A stretch of DNA of 64,000 nucleotides from UJ101 sp965262705 (lineage in GTDB: Bacteria > Bacteroidota > Bacteroidia > Flavobacteriales > UJ101). Positions 29,001 through 36,676 of this stretch are shown piece by piece. The stretch spans positions 186,001 through 250,000 of the forward strand of contig OZ253556.1 in assembly GCA_965262705.1 (NCBI GenBank), in the 5' to 3' direction. The position numbers and the translations under genes were made by a program. Position 1 is the stretch's first letter, and the number at the start of each line of letters is the position of its first letter. The notes below the pieces were generated by a model, which was given only the letters and a program-made list of their open reading frames with translations, ran no database searches and was not told where the DNA came from.

Positions 29001-29041
29001 TACCGCCTACTATTGCACTAAACCTTAATGTAACGTTTTAA
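26039..29041 (+). CDS. SusC/RagA-type TonB-dependent outer-membrane receptor
   Basis: Outer-membrane nutrient importer, 1000 residues. A signal peptide (about 1-19, ending FSFAQ) is followed by a carboxypeptidase-regulatory-like domain (about 22-105), a TonB plug (about 110-235) with the family stretches GKIPGLQI, IRIRGNSSL and KAANGVIEM, and a C-terminal barrel ending with an aromatic residue (LNLNVTF). It would work with the SusD-like lipoprotein whose ATG directly follows its stop. No glycoside hydrolase, peptidase or regulator is adjacent, so the substrate (glycan or peptide) cannot be told. A well-formed promoter precedes it. Confidence 0.95.
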   Translation: MFKLALIVSCIILFQFSFAQKTILLKGYVKDSDNGPIAGATVVISKTYKKTITNVNGYYELSILSDLTHPIIYACPGFKKRTIAYHGQKILNVQLENEVTTLKEVQITAKSNINAVDVRTKTGNVEVITGDKIKNITESNIALALQGKIPGLQIINKGELGTMPQIRIRGNSSLRKGDEANQPLYILDGKMISAETFFYLNPEDIKEMKVLKDAVALALYGIKAANGVIEMSSKKGGKKAFIYHAQTGLTLAPPLRVKLMNSSEKLELERRLKNSVAPGYLYSKDYILRKYGGTPLYPIKLREGQRILDSLRNINTNWYKELVHTRSYQKHDINFRNSSEKMSYLLSLGYFHQGGELEGNDFSRISSRFNLDQGIAKNAIATFSFSGTYAKTRTPHGTQFSPESLIYQLNPYETKRSKKLYSYPHRSYNDLFNQFSKESTNKNLGFSLSMNYKASSRLEISAVSGLDFSLIEWMSIIPKTAFSETSTGYPINSLGTLHQFKGTVSNLTSNIRFNYNNVWGKHEVTMGANADNYTTTIDNLYVEGHGLDENIRSVVAIDNDLEGAKKSIVSGSKQTNRNLGFGTLLGYTYDAAYNMFATYKLDASSVLPTSKRWNAAWALGASVNMKSYHFLQRVPWLSELDIRGSYGCTANAQGISPAVSQATFYRSRKSYDQIRSLEIMALPNKNLKAEQNRILDIGLSAGLKKTNFTLSAYRRTTYNALLNVSIATSSGFSSQLQNVGLLQNQGIELTVNQQFFSSKNWNFRLGGNMSYNENKVFDLYGKQRVYDTSEDILPTYEVGKSTDVLYGLKSTGINPITGLPEFINHEGKQVEANYSMKREDFVCLGKSTSPINGGIFCNIGYKRLTIEMDFYYSLGGVRSYSSKYIRDHDNAIFNAAKAQLTDMWWAPGDDKKKYPIPFQNSSVLYNLSYPTNKTVMKTDFIRFQNLSIKYQFNAKLHRMTLGINASNLAMLSNYKSSDPETSNLINPLPPTIALNLNVTF

Positions 29042-30655
29042 ATGATAAGATCAAGAGATGAGACCTTTGCAGAACACATAAAAAGTATTAAAAAGAAAGC
29101 ATTTAGCTTCAAACGGCGTACTTCTCAAAAAATTAAAATCATCACAACCAAAAGGTTGCTCCGGGGTTTAATTTTTATTGAGCGTTGCATTCTTTTGCTA
29201 AAGTGCTTTTTGCAACGGTCTCGAGATATATATTTCTGCTTCATCTTATTTTCAATAATTTACTGCATAGAGAGTTGTTCCTTAGATTTTCCTCCCGAAG
29301 ATCAAGTAAGTGACCCGGATGCCATCGATTCTATAACCTCATCAAAAAAAGCGTTAGCAGCAGCTTATGCTTCATATAATGATTATTCTTACGCATTAGA
29401 GGTAGTTCTCCTTTCAGATGATATGCAGCCCACTTATTTATTAGCCCAAAATGCTAACTTACAAAGTACCTACCTCTGGGAAGAAAAGGCGCTACTTTCT
29501 CTTGCTGAAACTATATGGCAAAACAATTATAAAACTATTGCAAGAGTAAATGTTTTGCTAGCGCGATTAGATAATGTTGCTACTCAGACAAGCGAAGAGC
29601 AAACAGAATTATATTTAGTACAATCTCATGCTAAGCAGCTTAAGGCGTTGTGCTACTTTCAACTATTAAAATTTTTCAGTCCTGCCTTTTCTCAAGGTAA
29701 TGAGAAATTTGGAATCTTATTAAAAGATAGCTTTGACCTTACAACTCAAAAACAAAGAGTTTCTCTATCTGCTTCTGTAAAGGCAATAGAGAATTTGTTA
29801 GAGCAAAGCAATGCTCAAGATGCATTAACCATTGGATCAAGTCAAGATAGAAAAAAATTATATCTCAACAATGATGCAGTTAATTATCTAAGGGCTTCAC
29901 TTGCCCTTTGGAACGGCGATTACCAAAAAACATTACGCTTTGCCTTACCACTTTATGAGAAATATAAAGGATTGTTAACAAATAACAACCCATCGGATAT
30001 TTTTTGGTCTGATAAAGAAATTCCATCATTGAGTTTATTTGCGCTTGATATTTCCACTAATAAGAGAATCTATAATGAACTTAATGAGGGCGTAGATAAA
30101 GATGATGATGAAGGCGATGATTTGAAGGTAAGCTCAAAAATTCAATACGATGCTACCGATACCCGATATACGGCGTACAGCATCCCCTTTACTATGGGGA
30201 AACAACAAGTATTTCTTTTAGGAAAGTATAATCGAAATGATAAGGAAAAGTCTAACAAAGTATTCATCTATTATTACACAAAATTTCGAGTTGCAGGGCT
30301 GTTTTTTCTTTGTGCTGAAGCGTATCTTAAATCAGGTAAAAAACGAGAAACAGTGAACATACTAAATGAATTTTTAACCGCGCGAAATAGTCCAACCATT
30401 CCATATACAGATGACAGTGATACGCTATTAACGCGTTTATTATTTGAAAAACAAAAAGAATTTGTAGGCGAGCCTGAGCGTTTTTTTGATCTTAAGCGCA
30501 ATAGAAAAGCGATAAAACGTTTTATAGGCACTTCTTCCTACACCATTGAGGCAGATGATTACAGGTGGACATTGCCTATCCCATTATCTGAAAAGAAAAA
30601 TAATCGAAAAATTACACAGAATAAAGGATGGGAGCATATTGATGTAGCAAGATAA
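29042..30655 (+). CDS. SusD/RagB-like outer-membrane lipoprotein with an in-frame mobile-element insertion
   Basis: Surface lid of the SusCD importer. The C-terminal four-fifths matches SusD: TPR-like helices with QSHAKQLKALCYFQL, and the RagB/SusD end with LLFEKQKEFVGEPERFFDLKR. The original start appears to be MIRSRD followed by IYFCFILFSIIYCIESC, a lipoprotein signal with an ESC lipobox. A 163-bp palindromic element plus a 5-bp duplication (168 bp, 56 codons) now lies between codons 6 and 7, and the frame stays open. Export from the ATG would need a signal buried about 60 residues in. A TTG codon near 29210 could restart translation as (M)QRSRDIYFCF. Whether the gene still works is uncertain. 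Confidence 0.85.
   Translation: MIRSRDETFAEHIKSIKKKAFSFKRRTSQKIKIITTKRLLRGLIFIERCILLLKCFLQRSRDIYFCFILFSIIYCIESCSLDFPPEDQVSDPDAIDSITSSKKALAAAYASYNDYSYALEVVLLSDDMQPTYLLAQNANLQSTYLWEEKALLSLAETIWQNNYKTIARVNVLLARLDNVATQTSEEQTELYLVQSHAKQLKALCYFQLLKFFSPAFSQGNEKFGILLKDSFDLTTQKQRVSLSASVKAIENLLEQSNAQDALTIGSSQDRKKLYLNNDAVNYLRASLALWNGDYQKTLRFALPLYEKYKGLLTNNNPSDIFWSDKEIPSLSLFALDISTNKRIYNELNEGVDKDDDEGDDLKVSSKIQYDATDTRYTAYSIPFTMGKQQVFLLGKYNRNDKEKSNKVFIYYYTKFRVAGLFFLCAEAYLKSGKKRETVNILNEFLTARNSPTIPYTDDSDTLLTRLLFEKQKEFVGEPERFFDLKRNRKAIKRFIGTSSYTIEADDYRWTLPIPLSEKKNNRKITQNKGWEHIDVAR
29060..29222 (+). mobile_element. Palindromic element inserted in frame in the susD signal peptide
   Basis: 163 bp from GAGACCTTTGCA to TGCAACGGTCTC with an exact 5-bp duplication GAGAT on both sides. 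Total added length is 168 bp, a multiple of three, and the copy has no stop in the susD frame. Removing it restores a normal lipoprotein signal. Confidence 0.93.
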
Positions 30656-30688
30656 ACATTATTTTTTAATTATAAAAACAGTAGAATT

Positions 30689-31900
30689 ATGAAATATAGT
30701 AAAGTGATAAGCGTTTTAAGTTGCCTAACCACTTTTTATTCGTTAAACAGTTGTTCTGATAATGATGATGGTTATACCGGGACTAATTATGCCTATATTA
30801 CATCCGATAAAAGTTCGACATTGAATTGTGGAGAAAATCAGGAAATGGATGCAAAATTAACATTGAGCAGAAAGGTAGATAAAGCGACTGAAATTAAGTT
30901 AAAAATAACCAACCAAACCACTCCCGATAAGCAAGTGATTGAAACGACTCCAAAAAGTTTAATGGTAGCGGCTGGAAGTAGAGAGGCAGCATTCAAAGTT
31001 AAAATTTTAGATGATGTTTCTATAATCAATGAACAGACCATACAAATTTCTGTTCAGCCTCAAAAAGAATTATTAGAAGCCAAAGAAGTTTTGACGATTA
31101 CTGTAAAGCCTAAAATAAATATTGCTAAATTAACTACCGAGCAAAAGAAATTGCTTGAAGGCTATAAACAAAAGGGAATGGATATCACACCTTTTTTAGG
31201 AAAACAAAAGGTCAAAACAACTGTAATCAGTAATGAAGAAGATAAAGATTATGGATTCCCAGATGAATCCGTAAATTATGAAGGGATTACAGTCATTACT
31301 CTCAGTGAGCTATCTACGCCGCAACAACCCGTATTGAAAATGACGCAAAATCCGATGGGAATGACAGATTTTTTCTATGACGTGCTGAAGCATGAAACCA
31401 TATTTAGTGATAATTGGTACGGCGAATATGCTTCCGAATATAGCACTAAAGTAATGAACCTTATAAATTGGAATAAAACCAGTAAGGAAACATTTTCTGC
31501 TTCTTTAGACAGCATAAAAATTAAACTTCCTAAAAGTGGTGTGAGCGCTGTTGATTATATTGGAAAGAGACCAGGACCATACGATGACCCAGAAAGCCGT
31601 GATATAAAAGATTGTGTGCCTTTTATTTTTCATTATACGGCGTGGGACCGATTAAAAAAATTAATTGACGAGGGGAATAAAGATGGTATAGAATGTGATG
31701 GATATGGACAAACATCAAGGCCCGATTTTTGGATAAATGCTACTTCATCAATAACCGAAGATGAATATGGGGGAGAACTCTTTAAAGAAACTACCGGCAG
31801 CATAAATTTCAAAGAAGGTAAAATGACTTTTGAATTTCTTACTTCACATGATCAAGGCTACGACTATAATCAGTTAAAAGCAGAATATAGTATTAAATAA
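30689..31900 (+). CDS. Lipoprotein of the SusCD operon, possibly DUF4929-like
   Basis: 403 residues with a lipoprotein signal ending NSCSDNDDG, a typical Bacteroidota surface-export context with acidic residues after the cysteine. Residues 40-135 form an all-beta domain (TLSRKVDKATEIKLKI, NEQTIQISVQ) like the N-terminal Ig-like module of SusE/SusF-type glycan binders. The remainder resembles an uncharacterised Bacteroidota domain that I think is DUF4929, but I am not sure. It follows susD by 33 bp, so it is probably co-transcribed and presented on the cell surface to bind the ligand. Confidence 0.7.
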   Translation: MKYSKVISVLSCLTTFYSLNSCSDNDDGYTGTNYAYITSDKSSTLNCGENQEMDAKLTLSRKVDKATEIKLKITNQTTPDKQVIETTPKSLMVAAGSREAAFKVKILDDVSIINEQTIQISVQPQKELLEAKEVLTITVKPKINIAKLTTEQKKLLEGYKQKGMDITPFLGKQKVKTTVISNEEDKDYGFPDESVNYEGITVITLSELSTPQQPVLKMTQNPMGMTDFFYDVLKHETIFSDNWYGEYASEYSTKVMNLINWNKTSKETFSASLDSIKIKLPKSGVSAVDYIGKRPGPYDDPESRDIKDCVPFIFHYTAWDRLKKLIDEGNKDGIECDGYGQTSRPDFWINATSSITEDEYGGELFKETTGSINFKEGKMTFEFLTSHDQGYDYNQLKAEYSIK

Positions 31901-31932
31901 ACAGGTAAACAAAATTATTAATCAATCCCGAG

Positions 31933-31980
31933 CCCTTTATCCTGAACTGACTTGCCGTTGTAAGTTAGCAGGATGAAGGG
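31933..31980. terminator. Hairpin after the SusCD operon, terminator-like
   Basis: The arms CCCTTTATCCTG and CAGGATGAAGGG pair at 11 of 12 positions around a loop containing part of the dispersed micro-repeat (CTGACTTGCCGTTG). No U-run follows, so it may be a repeat-derived hairpin rather than a true intrinsic terminator. The remaining bases to menD hold only the menD promoter box. Confidence 0.45.
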
Positions 31981-32041
31981 ATCACAAATATATTTATTAG
32001 CAATGCCCACACTAAATTTTTTCAAATCATAATTTAGCTCT

Positions 32042-32049
32042 TATCTTTG
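32042..32049 (+). promoter_or_regulatory. Bacteroidota -7 promoter box upstream of menD
   Basis: TATCTTTG matches TAnnTTTG, 20 bp before the menD ATG. The -33 element is not convincing. Confidence 0.5.
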
Positions 32050-32069
32050 TTTTACTATATCATTTTTAT

Positions 32070-33746
32070 ATGCGATACAGTTCAAAGAAAATAGTCCAAA
32101 ATCTAACTGAAATTCTAATCCATCATGGGATAAATAAAATAATTATATCGCCCGGCTCACGCAACGCACCGCTTATTGTTACTTTTCAAGCCCATCCGAA
32201 AATAAAATTGTATAGCATTGTAGATGAGCGATGTGCTGCCTTTGTAGCCTTAGGAATGATAAAAAAAATACAAACTCCCGTTGCGGTTTGCTGTACTTCC
32301 GGCTCGGCACTGCTAAATTATTATCCGGCAATCAGTGAAGCCTTTTATCAAAATAAACCGCTAATTGTTTTATCTGCTGACCGACCGAAGGATAAAATCG
32401 ACCAGTCTTTTGGGCAAACCATAAGGCAGGAAAATGTATTTAAAAATCATATAGGATTTTCAGCAAATTTAATAGAAGATGAATCGCTTAACAGGCGGTT
32501 TTATAACGAGCGATTAATCCATCAAGCCATTCATACGGCAATTCAAAAGCAAATGCCCATACATATTAATATTCCTTTTTCCGAACCGCTCTATAAATTC
32601 GAGGAGAGAAATACTTCATCCACAAAAATTATTCAACAAGGTAAGTTTGAAAAAATACCAAATAGTCATCAACTGCGTGATTTTGCTAATCATTGGAATA
32701 CTTCAGGAAAAAAAATGATATTGGTAGGAGAAATGCAAAAAAGCGAAGATTTTCAAAACCAAATGAATCATGTTTTAGAAGATGAATCGGTGGTAGTATT
32801 ATGCGAAACTACTTCTAATATCAATCATGTAAAAGCGATCAATAATATTGATCAGGCAGTTTTTTCTTTGTCAGACGAATCTTTTGAGAAAATTAAACCC
32901 GAAGTACTACTAACTCTGGGCAGGAATATTATTTCAAAAAAAATCAAAAGTTTATTAGAAAAATATCCTCCACAATATCATGCTAATATTAGCCCCGATG
33001 GACTTCTAATTGATACATTTTCAAGTTTAACCCATCACTTTGAAACTTTAGTTGAACTTTTTTTAACCCGGTTTTCCTATTGGATTAAAAAAAATCATTC
33101 CTCTCATTATCAACAAACCTGGCTGCAGATTAAAAAAGAAAAGAAAAAAAAGCATGAAGTATTCTTAAAACACTGCCCTTACTCGGATTTAAAAGTATTT
33201 GAATTAATGATTAACAGGATGCCTCAAAATATTGATTTGCATTTGGGCAATAGTTCTATTGTTCGATATGCACAACTGTTCGACACACACGCAAACATTG
33301 AGCATTACAGCAATCGGGGAACCAGCGGAATTGAAGGAAGCACAAGCACAGCGATTGGTTCGGCAATGGTCAGCCAGCGGCAAACCGTAGTAATTACCGG
33401 CGATATTAGTTTTTTTTATGATTCTAATGCGCTTTGGAACCATTATACACCTAAAAATTTTATCATTATTTTACTCAACAACGGAGGAGGAGAAATTTTT
33501 AAATTTATCTCCGATTTTGATAAAACAAAAGTCTCGGAAAATTATTTTGTTACTCCCCATTCCCTAACGGCTCAACATCTAACTAAAATGTTTGGTTATC
33601 ATTATTTTAAAGCAAATAACTTAGTAAATTTATCTGACCGATTATCAATTATTTTTTCTCAGAATGCCCCTACAATTTTAGAAATAGATACTCAAAAAAT
33701 GAATAATGCAGAAATTTTAAAAGACTATTTTGAGGCTTTAAAATGA
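32070..33746 (+). CDS. menD: 2-succinyl-5-enolpyruvyl-6-hydroxy-3-cyclohexene-1-carboxylate synthase
   Basis: ThDP-dependent enzyme joining isochorismate and 2-oxoglutarate in menaquinone synthesis. 558 residues. The Pyr domain shows SPGSRNAPL, the conserved DERCAAFVALG with the catalytic-type glutamate, and CCTSGSAL. The central domain runs about 190-350. The PP domain contains the ThDP motif GDISFFYDSNAL with LNNGGGEIF. The short distance to convergent hemH (8 bp) and the lack of other men genes suggest it is transcribed alone. Menaquinone as the respiratory quinone fits Flavobacteriia. Confidence 0.96.
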   Translation: MRYSSKKIVQNLTEILIHHGINKIIISPGSRNAPLIVTFQAHPKIKLYSIVDERCAAFVALGMIKKIQTPVAVCCTSGSALLNYYPAISEAFYQNKPLIVLSADRPKDKIDQSFGQTIRQENVFKNHIGFSANLIEDESLNRRFYNERLIHQAIHTAIQKQMPIHINIPFSEPLYKFEERNTSSTKIIQQGKFEKIPNSHQLRDFANHWNTSGKKMILVGEMQKSEDFQNQMNHVLEDESVVVLCETTSNINHVKAINNIDQAVFSLSDESFEKIKPEVLLTLGRNIISKKIKSLLEKYPPQYHANISPDGLLIDTFSSLTHHFETLVELFLTRFSYWIKKNHSSHYQQTWLQIKKEKKKKHEVFLKHCPYSDLKVFELMINRMPQNIDLHLGNSSIVRYAQLFDTHANIEHYSNRGTSGIEGSTSTAIGSAMVSQRQTVVITGDISFFYDSNALWNHYTPKNFIIILLNNGGGEIFKFISDFDKTKVSENYFVTPHSLTAQHLTKMFGYHYFKANNLVNLSDRLSIIFSQNAPTILEIDTQKMNNAEILKDYFEALK

Positions 33747-33754
33747 AAATCCCG

Positions 33755-34813
33755 CTATAATGATAAGCATGGAACCGATCGTTTAGAGTTTATCCACTCC
33801 TGGCACCATTTAGTCATTAATTCTACCCATTCTTTACGGTCGTTTAAGCAATCAATATAGGTAAATTCCTTACCCCCGGCATTGATAAATTCTTCTTTTC
33901 CCTCCATAGATATTTCTTCTAAAGTTTCAAGGCAATCAGATACAAAGGCAGGACAAACTACCGCTACTTTACGCTTGCCTTTTGATGGAAGAGCCTCTAA
34001 AGTGTCGTCTGTAGCGGGTTGTAACCAAGGCTGTTTTCCTAAACGAGATTGAAATGAAATACCGTATTGAGAAGATGATAAATTCATTTCTTGTGCAACT
34101 AACCACGATGTCATAAAACATTGATGTCTATAGCAAACCTTTTGGGCTTTTTGCCCTATCGCACCTTCGGCTTTTTTAGAGCAGTTATCATCAATTTTAC
34201 AATGAGATTTTGTAGGGTCAGTTTTAAAAATATGCGAATGCGGAACGCCATGATAGGAAAATAGCAGATAATCAAAATCAGCAGGTAATTTCTCTTTAAT
34301 ACTTCCGGCTAAGACTTTTATATAATCAGGATGATCATACCAAATCGGGAAAGATTGCAAGCGGATATTGGGATATTTTTTTTGTTGTATGGCAAGTGCT
34401 TTTTCCACCACTGTTTTTACTGTGCTCATAGCATAATGAGGGTAAAGCGGAACCATGAGTATATCCGTTACTCCTTGTTTTTTTAGTTCTTCGATTCCAT
34501 CATTGATAGACGGTGAACCATAACGCATGGACAGTGCTACAGGGATGTCCAACTGTTCTCTTACCTTATCGGCAAATCGTTTAGAAATAACGATTAAAGG
34601 AGACCCTTCATCCCACCATACACTTTGATATGCTTTAGCCGATTTTTTAGGCCGGCGAGGCAAAATAATACACTCTACCAGAAACTTTCTCAATAACCAC
34701 GATTTATCAATAACGTACTTATCAGATAAAAATTCTCTTAAATAAATTTTTACATCTTTTGCATAAGGGCTGTTCGGAGAGCCTAAATTAATAAATAAAA
34801 TTCCTTTACTCAC
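33755..34813 (-). CDS. hemH: Ferrochelatase
   Basis: Inserts Fe2+ into protoporphyrin IX, the last step of haem b synthesis. The proposed protein is 352 residues and begins (M)SKGILFINLGSPNSP, the normal family start. A longer frame exists to a TTG at 34843, but that TTG lies inside the -7 promoter box, so the GTG at 34813 is preferred. Motifs: SYHGVPHSH with the catalytic histidine, and CPAFVSDCLETLEEI with the conserved glutamate. An insertion with four cysteines (CKIDDNC ... CYRHQC) is present, as in other Bacteroidota enzymes. It converges with menD. Confidence 0.95.
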   Translation of the reverse strand: MSKGILFINLGSPNSPYAKDVKIYLREFLSDKYVIDKSWLLRKFLVECIILPRRPKKSAKAYQSVWWDEGSPLIVISKRFADKVREQLDIPVALSMRYGSPSINDGIEELKKQGVTDILMVPLYPHYAMSTVKTVVEKALAIQQKKYPNIRLQSFPIWYDHPDYIKVLAGSIKEKLPADFDYLLFSYHGVPHSHIFKTDPTKSHCKIDDNCSKKAEGAIGQKAQKVCYRHQCFMTSWLVAQEMNLSSSQYGISFQSRLGKQPWLQPATDDTLEALPSKGKRKVAVVCPAFVSDCLETLEEISMEGKEEFINAGGKEFTYIDCLNDRKEWVELMTKWCQEWINSKRSVPCLSL

Positions 34814-34840
34814 TTTGGTTAAAAATAAAAAACTACGATG

Positions 34841-34848
34841 CAAAGATA
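34841..34848 (-). promoter_or_regulatory. -7 promoter box of hemH, deciding its start codon
   Basis: On the minus strand TATCTTTG fits TAnnTTTG. Transcription would begin roughly 7 bp further on, after the TTG at 34843, so that TTG cannot be the start. This supports the GTG at 34813. Confidence 0.5.
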
Positions 34849-34927
34849 AAGATTTTAATATTATAAGACCTTTAGCTTACGCTGACTTGCGGTTGATAGG
34901 AATATCATTTTTTCTAAAAAATATATT

Positions 34928-34935
34928 TATCTTTG
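34928..34935 (+). promoter_or_regulatory. -7 promoter box of the transketolase gene
   Basis: TATCTTTG, 26 bp before the ATG of the transketolase N-terminal gene. No ideal -33 TTG. A micro-repeat (TTTAGCTTACGCTGACTTGC) lies just upstream at 34867. Confidence 0.5.
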
Positions 34936-34961
34936 AGCCGCAGTAAGAAATTTTAAATCTA

Positions 34962-35819
34962 ATGGAGGAATTAAATCATCAAGAAGAACTTTGCCGGCAA
35001 ATTCGCAGAGATATTATTCGTATGGTTTATGAGGTGCAGTCTGGTCATCCGGGAGGATCCTTAGGCTGTGTTGAATTTTTTATCAGTCTATATCAGGATA
35101 TTATGACACATCATCCGAATAATTTTTCAATTGATGGAATAGGAGAAGATTTATTTTTCTTATCTAACGGTCATATTTCTCCCGTTTGGTATGCGACCCT
35201 GGCAAGAAATGGCTACTTTCCTTTAGAGGAATTAAAAACTTTTCGCAAGTTAAACTCTCGTTTGCAGGGTCATCCTACCACACATGATCATTTACCGGGC
35301 ATTCGCATCGCCAGTGGCTCTCTTGGGCAGGGGCTCTCAGTTGCCATAGGAGCCGCAAACGCTAAAAAATTAAACCATGATAATAAACGAGTATTCTCTT
35401 TGCATGGAGACGGGGAATTACAGGAAGGACAGATTTGGGAAGCGGCTTTATATGCCGGGGCTAAGAAAGTTGATAACCTGATTGCCACAGTAGATTGCAA
35501 CGGGCAGCAAATTGACGGCTCAACAGACGAAATATTAAAACTAAGCGACTTGCGGGCTAAATTTGAGGCATTTGACTGGATAGTTTTAGAAGAAAAAAAT
35601 GGAAATAATCTAACTTCGGTTAAAACCATTCTGAAAAAAGCCAAAGATCTTAGTGGAAAAGGAAAACCTATCATCATCTTGTTAAAAACCAATATGGGAT
35701 GTGGCATTGATTTTATGGAAGGAACAAATGCCTGGCATGGAAAAGCGCCTAATCAAGAACAATATGAACTGGCAATTAGTCAATTAAGAGAAACCCACTT
35801 GGGAGACTATTTTGTATAA
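34962..35819 (+). CDS. Transketolase, N-terminal (ThDP-binding) subunit
   Basis: 285 residues covering the PP domain of transketolase. The ThDP-binding motif reads GDGELQEGQIWEA, and the cofactor/substrate histidines lie in SGHPGGSLG and GHPTTHDHLPGI. Split transketolases of this kind need the C-terminal partner, which here lies about 2 kb downstream at 37781 instead of next door. Role: two-carbon ketol transfer in the pentose phosphate pathway. Three unrelated secreted-protein genes and a repeat lie between the halves. Confidence 0.94.
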   Translation: MEELNHQEELCRQIRRDIIRMVYEVQSGHPGGSLGCVEFFISLYQDIMTHHPNNFSIDGIGEDLFFLSNGHISPVWYATLARNGYFPLEELKTFRKLNSRLQGHPTTHDHLPGIRIASGSLGQGLSVAIGAANAKKLNHDNKRVFSLHGDGELQEGQIWEAALYAGAKKVDNLIATVDCNGQQIDGSTDEILKLSDLRAKFEAFDWIVLEEKNGNNLTSVKTILKKAKDLSGKGKPIIILLKTNMGCGIDFMEGTNAWHGKAPNQEQYELAISQLRETHLGDYFV

Positions 35820-35845
35820 GTGTACTTAATTATGAGTAATAAAAA

Positions 35846-36018
35846 GAGACCCCTTTAGCTAATCATTATTTGCCGTTGCATAATATAAAAAAGCATGAAA
35901 ACAAAAGAATCTAATTTCAAACAGCATACTTCTCAAAAGATTAAAGTTTTCACAGCTAAAATCAAATGCAGAATGCGGATTCTGAGATTTAGGAACTGCA
36001 AGTCAGCGTTAGCTAATA
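35846..36018 (+). mobile_element. Degenerate palindromic element supplying the start of a gene
   Basis: An end-like GAGACC is split from CCGTTGCA by a micro-insertion. Then the left interior follows (AAAAAAGCATGAAAACAAAAG, TTCTCAAAAGATTAAAG), and the right half is replaced by a short unique piece and the micro-repeat CTGCAAGTCAGCGTTAGCTA. The ATG of the next gene is the ATG that recurs in the element (AAGTATGAAAAAGAAAGC in better copies). Confidence 0.65.
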
Positions 36019-36644
36019 TTCACAAATCACCCACCATTCATACTCAATCACAAAGGTTTTTATGGGGTTTATTCTTATTATTTTTTATTTCAGCGATCAC
36101 AAATGCTCAAAAAAAGGTAACCAAAGCGCCCTACAGGCCTCCTATTTTCCCGGGATGCACTAAAATAAAAAAAGAAAAGTTAAGCAGAATACTCCGATGT
36201 AATAAATATCAAATACAAAAAGCTGTAAAGCCTAAGTTATTTTATCCAATAGAAGCCGTGTTACTTAACCAAGAAGGTCAATCATTGGTCGCCTTTGTTG
36301 TCTCTAAAAAAGGCCAAATATCAAATGTACATATTAAGAAATCTTCTGGGAATTATGCATTAGACTTAGCTTCTATTTATAGTGTAGCAACAATGTTTGA
36401 CGGAGAATTTATTCACCCTGCAACTAATGAGAAAGGGGATTTTGTTAATGTTGAATATACTATACCTATCATGTTCAGTCTGAATAACCCAGACAATAAG
36501 GTAATAAGTAATCATCTATTTAAAAAGAAAATAAAAAATTGGAAACGTGTACAACAGCTTCAATCGGAAAAAGTTGACAATACAATAACTACCCAAAAAC
36601 TCAGTAAAAAATTTGAAAAATTACAACCGGAACACAAGCATTAA
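35895..36644 (+). CDS. Secreted TonB C-terminal-like protein with repeat-derived N-terminus
   Basis: 249 residues. The first 45 or so are translated from a degenerate mobile element. A signal-like hydrophobic stretch follows (LWGLFLLFFISAITNAQ, about 56-73), then PIFPGC and a TonB-C-like beta-alpha domain (LVAFVVSKKGQISNVHI), about residues 80-200, and a charged tail. In Bacteroidota the FPGC-TonB_C arrangement is common in energy-transducer TonB proteins and their solo relatives. The true start may be an internal codon nearer the signal sequence. It heads a three-gene group (35895, 36677, 37411) inserted between the transketolase halves. Confidence 0.65.
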   Translation: MKTKESNFKQHTSQKIKVFTAKIKCRMRILRFRNCKSALANIHKSPTIHTQSQRFLWGLFLLFFISAITNAQKKVTKAPYRPPIFPGCTKIKKEKLSRILRCNKYQIQKAVKPKLFYPIEAVLLNQEGQSLVAFVVSKKGQISNVHIKKSSGNYALDLASIYSVATMFDGEFIHPATNEKGDFVNVEYTIPIMFSLNNPDNKVISNHLFKKKIKNWKRVQQLQSEKVDNTITTQKLSKKFEKLQPEHKH

Positions 36645-36676
36645 TAACTTTATTAAACCCAAACATTATTTTTAAA

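Noticed and set aside
34814..34843. The longer hemH frame starting at TTG 34843
   Set aside because: That codon lies inside the probable -7 promoter box, and family members start close to the GTG at 34813.
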